Positions 60,852 to 64,000 of a stretch of DNA of 64,000 nucleotides are shown here, one piece after another. The stretch is from Acidimicrobiales bacterium (GTDB lineage Bacteria; Actinomycetota; Acidimicrobiia; Acidimicrobiales; Aldehydirespiratoraceae): contig JAWKIR010000002.1 in NCBI GenBank assembly GCA_041394245.1, forward strand, positions 1,302,001-1,366,000. The letters are read 5' to 3'. The stretch's first letter is position 1; each line of letters begins with the position of its first letter. The notes below the pieces were generated by a model. The model saw nothing but the letters and a program-made list of their open reading frames with translations. It was not told the DNA's origin and searched no databases. A program made the position numbers and the translations under genes.

Positions 60852-62149
60852 CCGACCTCCTCCGGCGGCGCGACGACCCGCACCGAGGCGATGCGGAGCC
60901 GTTCCATGGCGACGACCTCGAGCCGCCACCCGTCGACGGTGCACCGGTCGCCCGGCGTCGGGATCTCGCCGAGCCGGTCGAGTACGAGGCCGGCGAGGGT
61001 CTCGTACTCGCCGGCGGGCATCTCGAAGCCCGTCAGGTCGCGCACCTCGTCGGGATGCAGGGACGCCGGCACCACGGTGGACCCCATCGCCTCGACGCGG
61101 GTGAGCGAGGTGGTGATCTCGTCGTGCTCGTCGTCGATCTCGCCGACCAGCTCCTCGAGGATGTCCTCCAGGGTGATGATCCCGGCCGTCCCACCGTGCT
61201 CGTCGATCACCGCGGCGAGCTGCTGTCCGCCACCGCGCAGCTCGACCAGCAACTCGTCGAGGTCGCGGGCCTCCGGCACGGCGACGACGGGTGCCATCAG
61301 TTCGGCCACCCGGGTGTGGCCCCGCTCGTCGATCGGCACGCCGTGCACCGCCTTCACGTGGACGACCCCGACGAGGTCGTCGAGGCCTTCGGCCATCACC
61401 GGGAAGCGGGAATGACCGCTGCTCACCGCCAGCGCGACAAGATCCTCGACCGTCGCGTCCTCGTGGATGGCCACCACCCGGACCCGGGGCACCATCGCGT
61501 CGTCGGCCGACTTGTCGGCGAGCCGGATCGAACGGGTGAGGAGGTCGACCTCGCCCTCGTCGAGCATGCCCTCCTCGCCGGAGCTGCGGATCAGGTGCTC
61601 GAGCTCGTCGCGGTCGGGGGTTCCCTCGAGTTCGTCGGCCGGCTCGACGCCGAGGCGCCGGGTGATGCGCGCCGCCAGGTTGTCGAGCCCGCCCACCACG
61701 GGTCGGGCGACGGTGCCGTAGATCGCCGTCGGCCGGGCCAGGGCGAGCGACGACTCGAGCGGCCGGCTCGTCGCCAGCGACTTGGGGACGAGTTCGCCGA
61801 ACACCATCTGCACGACGGTGGCGATGGCGAGCGCCAAGGCGATCGACACGCCACCGGGGACGTCACCGAAGATCGCCTCCAGGCCCGGTTCGATGACGGC
61901 GGCGACCGATGGTTCGGCGAGGAACCCGAGCAGCAGCGACGTGACCGTGATGCCGAGCTGGGCGCCCGACAGGTGGTACGAGAGGCGGTCGAGCAGTCCC
62001 TGGACGCGCGCGGCCGCCGCACTCCCCTGGCGGGCCCGTTCGTCCACCCGGGTGCGATCGACGGCCACGAGCGCGAACTCGGCGGCAACGAAGGCTGCGT
62101 TGGCGGCCACCAGCGCGATGGCGACCAGCAGCCGTAGGGCGATGTCGAT
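60848..62149 (-). CDS. CNNM/CorC-type protein with C-terminal CorC domain
   Basis: About 433 residues if it starts at ATC 62149 with GAGGAG five bases upstream; GTG 62110 gives a version missing the first helix. DUF21 (about 1-180: LLVAIALVAANAAFVAAEFALVAV), CBS pair (about 200-340, DDAMVPRVRVVAIHED) and CorC/HlyC domain (about 345-430, GSTVVPASLHPDEVRDLTGFEMPAGEYETLAG). Paralogue of the gene downstream; the two may work together in divalent cation transport. Confidence 0.88.
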   Translation of the reverse strand: MDIALRLLVAIALVAANAAFVAAEFALVAVDRTRVDERARQGSAAAARVQGLLDRLSYHLSGAQLGITVTSLLLGFLAEPSVAAVIEPGLEAIFGDVPGGVSIALALAIATVVQMVFGELVPKSLATSRPLESSLALARPTAIYGTVARPVVGGLDNLAARITRRLGVEPADELEGTPDRDELEHLIRSSGEEGMLDEGEVDLLTRSIRLADKSADDAMVPRVRVVAIHEDATVEDLVALAVSSGHSRFPVMAEGLDDLVGVVHVKAVHGVPIDERGHTRVAELMAPVVAVPEARDLDELLVELRGGGQQLAAVIDEHGGTAGIITLEDILEELVGEIDDEHDEITTSLTRVEAMGSTVVPASLHPDEVRDLTGFEMPAGEYETLAGLVLDRLGEIPTPGDRCTVDGWRLEVVAMERLRIASVRVVAPPEEVG

Positions 62150-62206
62150 CGGGACTCCTCGAACTCGATCTGCGTTGTCGGTGAATGTACCCGTAGGTTG
62201 GGTCGG

Positions 62207-64000
62207 ATGCCGCCGTCGACCGCGCCCGAGACCCGATCCGGACCGCGGGCGACGCCGAGCACCGAGAGTCGCTTCGCCCCACCGAGACGGGGAATCGACC
62301 CCGACATCCGCAAAGGGTGGATCCGCCGGCTGGCGCCGGTGGTCTGGTCGCAGAAGGCGGTCTTCCTGCTCGGCCTCGGGGCGGGTCTGCTCGCCACGAC
62401 GGCGACGGTCCTGGTCCCGCTGGTGGTCGGCCGCGGCCTCGACGCGGTCGACGCCGGCGACGCAGTGGCCCCGTTCGTCATCAGCCTCTTCGTGCTCGCC
62501 GTCTGCCGTTTCGGGTTCGGCTTCGTCTACCGGTACAACCTCTTCCGCGCCGCGCACCGCATCGAGGCCGACCTCCGCAACCTCATCTACGAGCGGCTCA
62601 CCGAGCTGTCGTTCGGCTACTGGGACCGCATGCAGAGCGGACAGGTGATCAGCCGGGCCAACAGCGACATCCGCTCGATCCAGCTGCTGTTCGCGTTCGG
62701 ACCGCTCATCGCGATGCAGTTGGTGCTGCTCGTCGTGGCGGTGATCGTGATGGTCTCCATCGACCTCGGTCTCACGGCCGTGGCGATCGCTCCGCTCCCG
62801 TTCGTGTTCGTCATCGGCGTGCGCCTGCGCAACCGGATCTTCCCGCTGTCGTGGGTCGTCCAGGCCCGCCAGGCCGACGTCGCGACGATCGTCGACGAGA
62901 ACATCCAGGGCACCCGGGTCGTGAAGGCGTTCGCCCAGGAGGAGCGGCAGGTGCAACTGCTGGCCGAAGCGGCCCGTCGTCTGCGGTGGGCCGGCACCGA
63001 GGTGGCCGACACCCGGGCTCGGCACGCGCCGGCGATGGAGGCGTTCCCCCGTCTCGGCCTCGCCCTGGTCCTGCTCTACGGCGGTATCCAGGCCATCGAC
63101 GGGGAGATCCGGATCGGGTCGCTCGTCGCGTTCAGCGCCTACGTCGTGCTGCTCGCGACGCCGTTCCGGATGGTCGGGTTCATGCTGTTGCAGTGGCAGC
63201 GGGCGTCGGCTGCGTCGGTGCGTGTGTTCGAGATCCTCGACGAACCGCCCGCCATCACCGACCCGGTCGACCCGGTGAGGCTGCCCGCCCCGGCCGGCCG
63301 CATCGAGTTCGACCACGTCCACTTCGCCTACCCGGTCTCCGACGGCACCGAGGTGCTGCGCGACCTTTCGTTCACGGTGGACCCCGGGGAGACCGTCGCC
63401 ATCGTGGGGGCGACCGGATGCGGCAAGTCGACCATCGCCCGCCTCCTCCCCCGCTTCTACGACGTCGACGGGGGCGTCGTGCGCGTCGACGGTCACGACG
63501 TGCGCTCGCTGTCGCTGCACGATCTGCGCCGGACGGTCAACGTCGTGACCGACGACCCGTTCCTGTTCGCGACGGGCGTCTTCGACAACGTCGCCTTCGC
63601 CCGTCCCGATGCGCCCCCGCATCTCGTGGAGCAGGCGATCGCCGACGCCGCGGCCGCCGAGTTCGTGGCCGCGCTCCCCCAGGGCGTCGACACCGAGATC
63701 GGTGAACGGGGTCTGACCCTGTCGGGCGGCCAGCGGCAACGGCTCGCGCTGGCCCGAGCGCTGCTGGCCGACCCCAAGGTGCTCGTCCTCGACGACGCGA
63801 CGAGCGCGATCGACGTCGCCGTCGAGCAGCGGATCCACGACGCGATCCGTCGCCGCCAGGCCAACCGCACGACGATCCTCATCGCCCACCGCCTCTCGAC
63901 CATCGCCCTGGCCGATCGGGTGCTCTTCATGGACGACGGCCGGATCATCGCGTCGGGCCGGCACCACGACCTGCTGGCGAACGATCCGCGCTACGCGGCG
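62207..64000 (+). CDS. ABC exporter, permease-ATPase fusion (C-terminus outside window)
   Basis: At least 598 residues; runs off the right edge. Six-helix membrane domain (about 45-330), then an NBD. Walker A GATGCGKST is near 400. The Q-loop Gln is replaced by Asp (VVTDDPFLF), and Walker B ends in two Asp (VLDDATSAID) instead of D-E. LSGGQRQRLALARAL and the H-loop AHRLST are normal. This degenerate site is typical of one half of a heterodimeric exporter, so a partner is expected downstream. Divergent from the CNNM gene. Confidence 0.9.
   Translation, partial: MPPSTAPETRSGPRATPSTESRFAPPRRGIDPDIRKGWIRRLAPVVWSQKAVFLLGLGAGLLATTATVLVPLVVGRGLDAVDAGDAVAPFVISLFVLAVCRFGFGFVYRYNLFRAAHRIEADLRNLIYERLTELSFGYWDRMQSGQVISRANSDIRSIQLLFAFGPLIAMQLVLLVVAVIVMVSIDLGLTAVAIAPLPFVFVIGVRLRNRIFPLSWVVQARQADVATIVDENIQGTRVVKAFAQEERQVQLLAEAARRLRWAGTEVADTRARHAPAMEAFPRLGLALVLLYGGIQAIDGEIRIGSLVAFSAYVVLLATPFRMVGFMLLQWQRASAASVRVFEILDEPPAITDPVDPVRLPAPAGRIEFDHVHFAYPVSDGTEVLRDLSFTVDPGETVAIVGATGCGKSTIARLLPRFYDVDGGVVRVDGHDVRSLSLHDLRRTVNVVTDDPFLFATGVFDNVAFARPDAPPHLVEQAIADAAAAEFVAALPQGVDTEIGERGLTLSGGQRQRLALARALLADPKVLVLDDATSAIDVAVEQRIHDAIRRRQANRTTILIAHRLSTIALADRVLFMDDGRIIASGRHHDLLANDPRYAA

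Overview
The window is very GC-rich, densely coding DNA with many 1 to 4 base gene overlaps (ATGA, GTGA, TGATG), from an actinobacterium. Its core genes follow the order of the Mycobacterium tuberculosis block that runs from aspS to thrS. The accessory genes and the mixture of mycothiol (mshC), F420 (npdG, a Ddn-type reductase), PI-mannoside and InhA-type FabI functions suggest a deep-branching actinobacterium, possibly of the Acidimicrobiia. That placement is inference; no rRNA or tRNA gene was seen.

Layout. 0-11 kb: start of rarA, then a minus-strand translation, stringent-response and secretion block (tgt, yajC, secD, secF, apt, relA, hisS, aspS). 11-19.5 kb: two unknown proteins, a GH13 alpha-glucosidase, an MFS transporter, an ABC/FtsX-type exporter operon, a GNAT acetyltransferase and a DUF2461 protein. 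19.5-28.9 kb: accessory genes, including a secreted acidic beta-helix repeat protein, a dimethylformamidase-like protein, a methyltransferase, an alcohol dehydrogenase with a VOC protein, and flavin/F420 proteins. 28.9-31.9 kb: a small segment (aminoglycoside-phosphotransferase-like kinase, lipoprotein, membrane protein) bracketed by two direct copies of the 3' end of queA, which looks like an old integration. 31.9-35.2 kb: ruvC-ruvA-ruvB-queA. 35.2-41 kb: a YdcF-like protein, an ABC-2 exporter, an arylsulfatase and a DinB-MOSC fusion. 41-49 kb, minus strand: pgsA, patA-like, pimA, lemA, a dead M48 relative, a DUF3048 protein, pdxS, pdxT, an unknown protein and yebC. 49.1-51.6 kb: a plus-strand module (ECF sigma factor, single-pass membrane protein, two secreted proteins) inserted between pgsA and the HIT gene, which are close neighbours in mycobacteria. 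51.6-64 kb: a membrane protein, HIT, thrS, plsC-like, mshC, npdG, then fabI, an RmlD-like reductase, a TauD-like dioxygenase, two CNNM/CorC proteins and the start of an ABC exporter.

How genes work together: ThrS, HIT, PgsA, the PatA-like acyltransferase and PimA form the conserved PI-mannoside neighbourhood. PdxS and PdxT make pyridoxal phosphate. RuvABC resolves Holliday junctions. Tgt and QueA are two steps of queuosine synthesis. SecD, SecF and YajC assist protein export. The most unusual content is the sigma-factor module, in which the membrane protein and a secreted protein share a related domain of about 90 residues; the queA-bracketed segment; a Tgt that has lost its three zinc cysteines; and three genes whose conserved N-termini lie upstream of any ATG, GTG or TTG codon.
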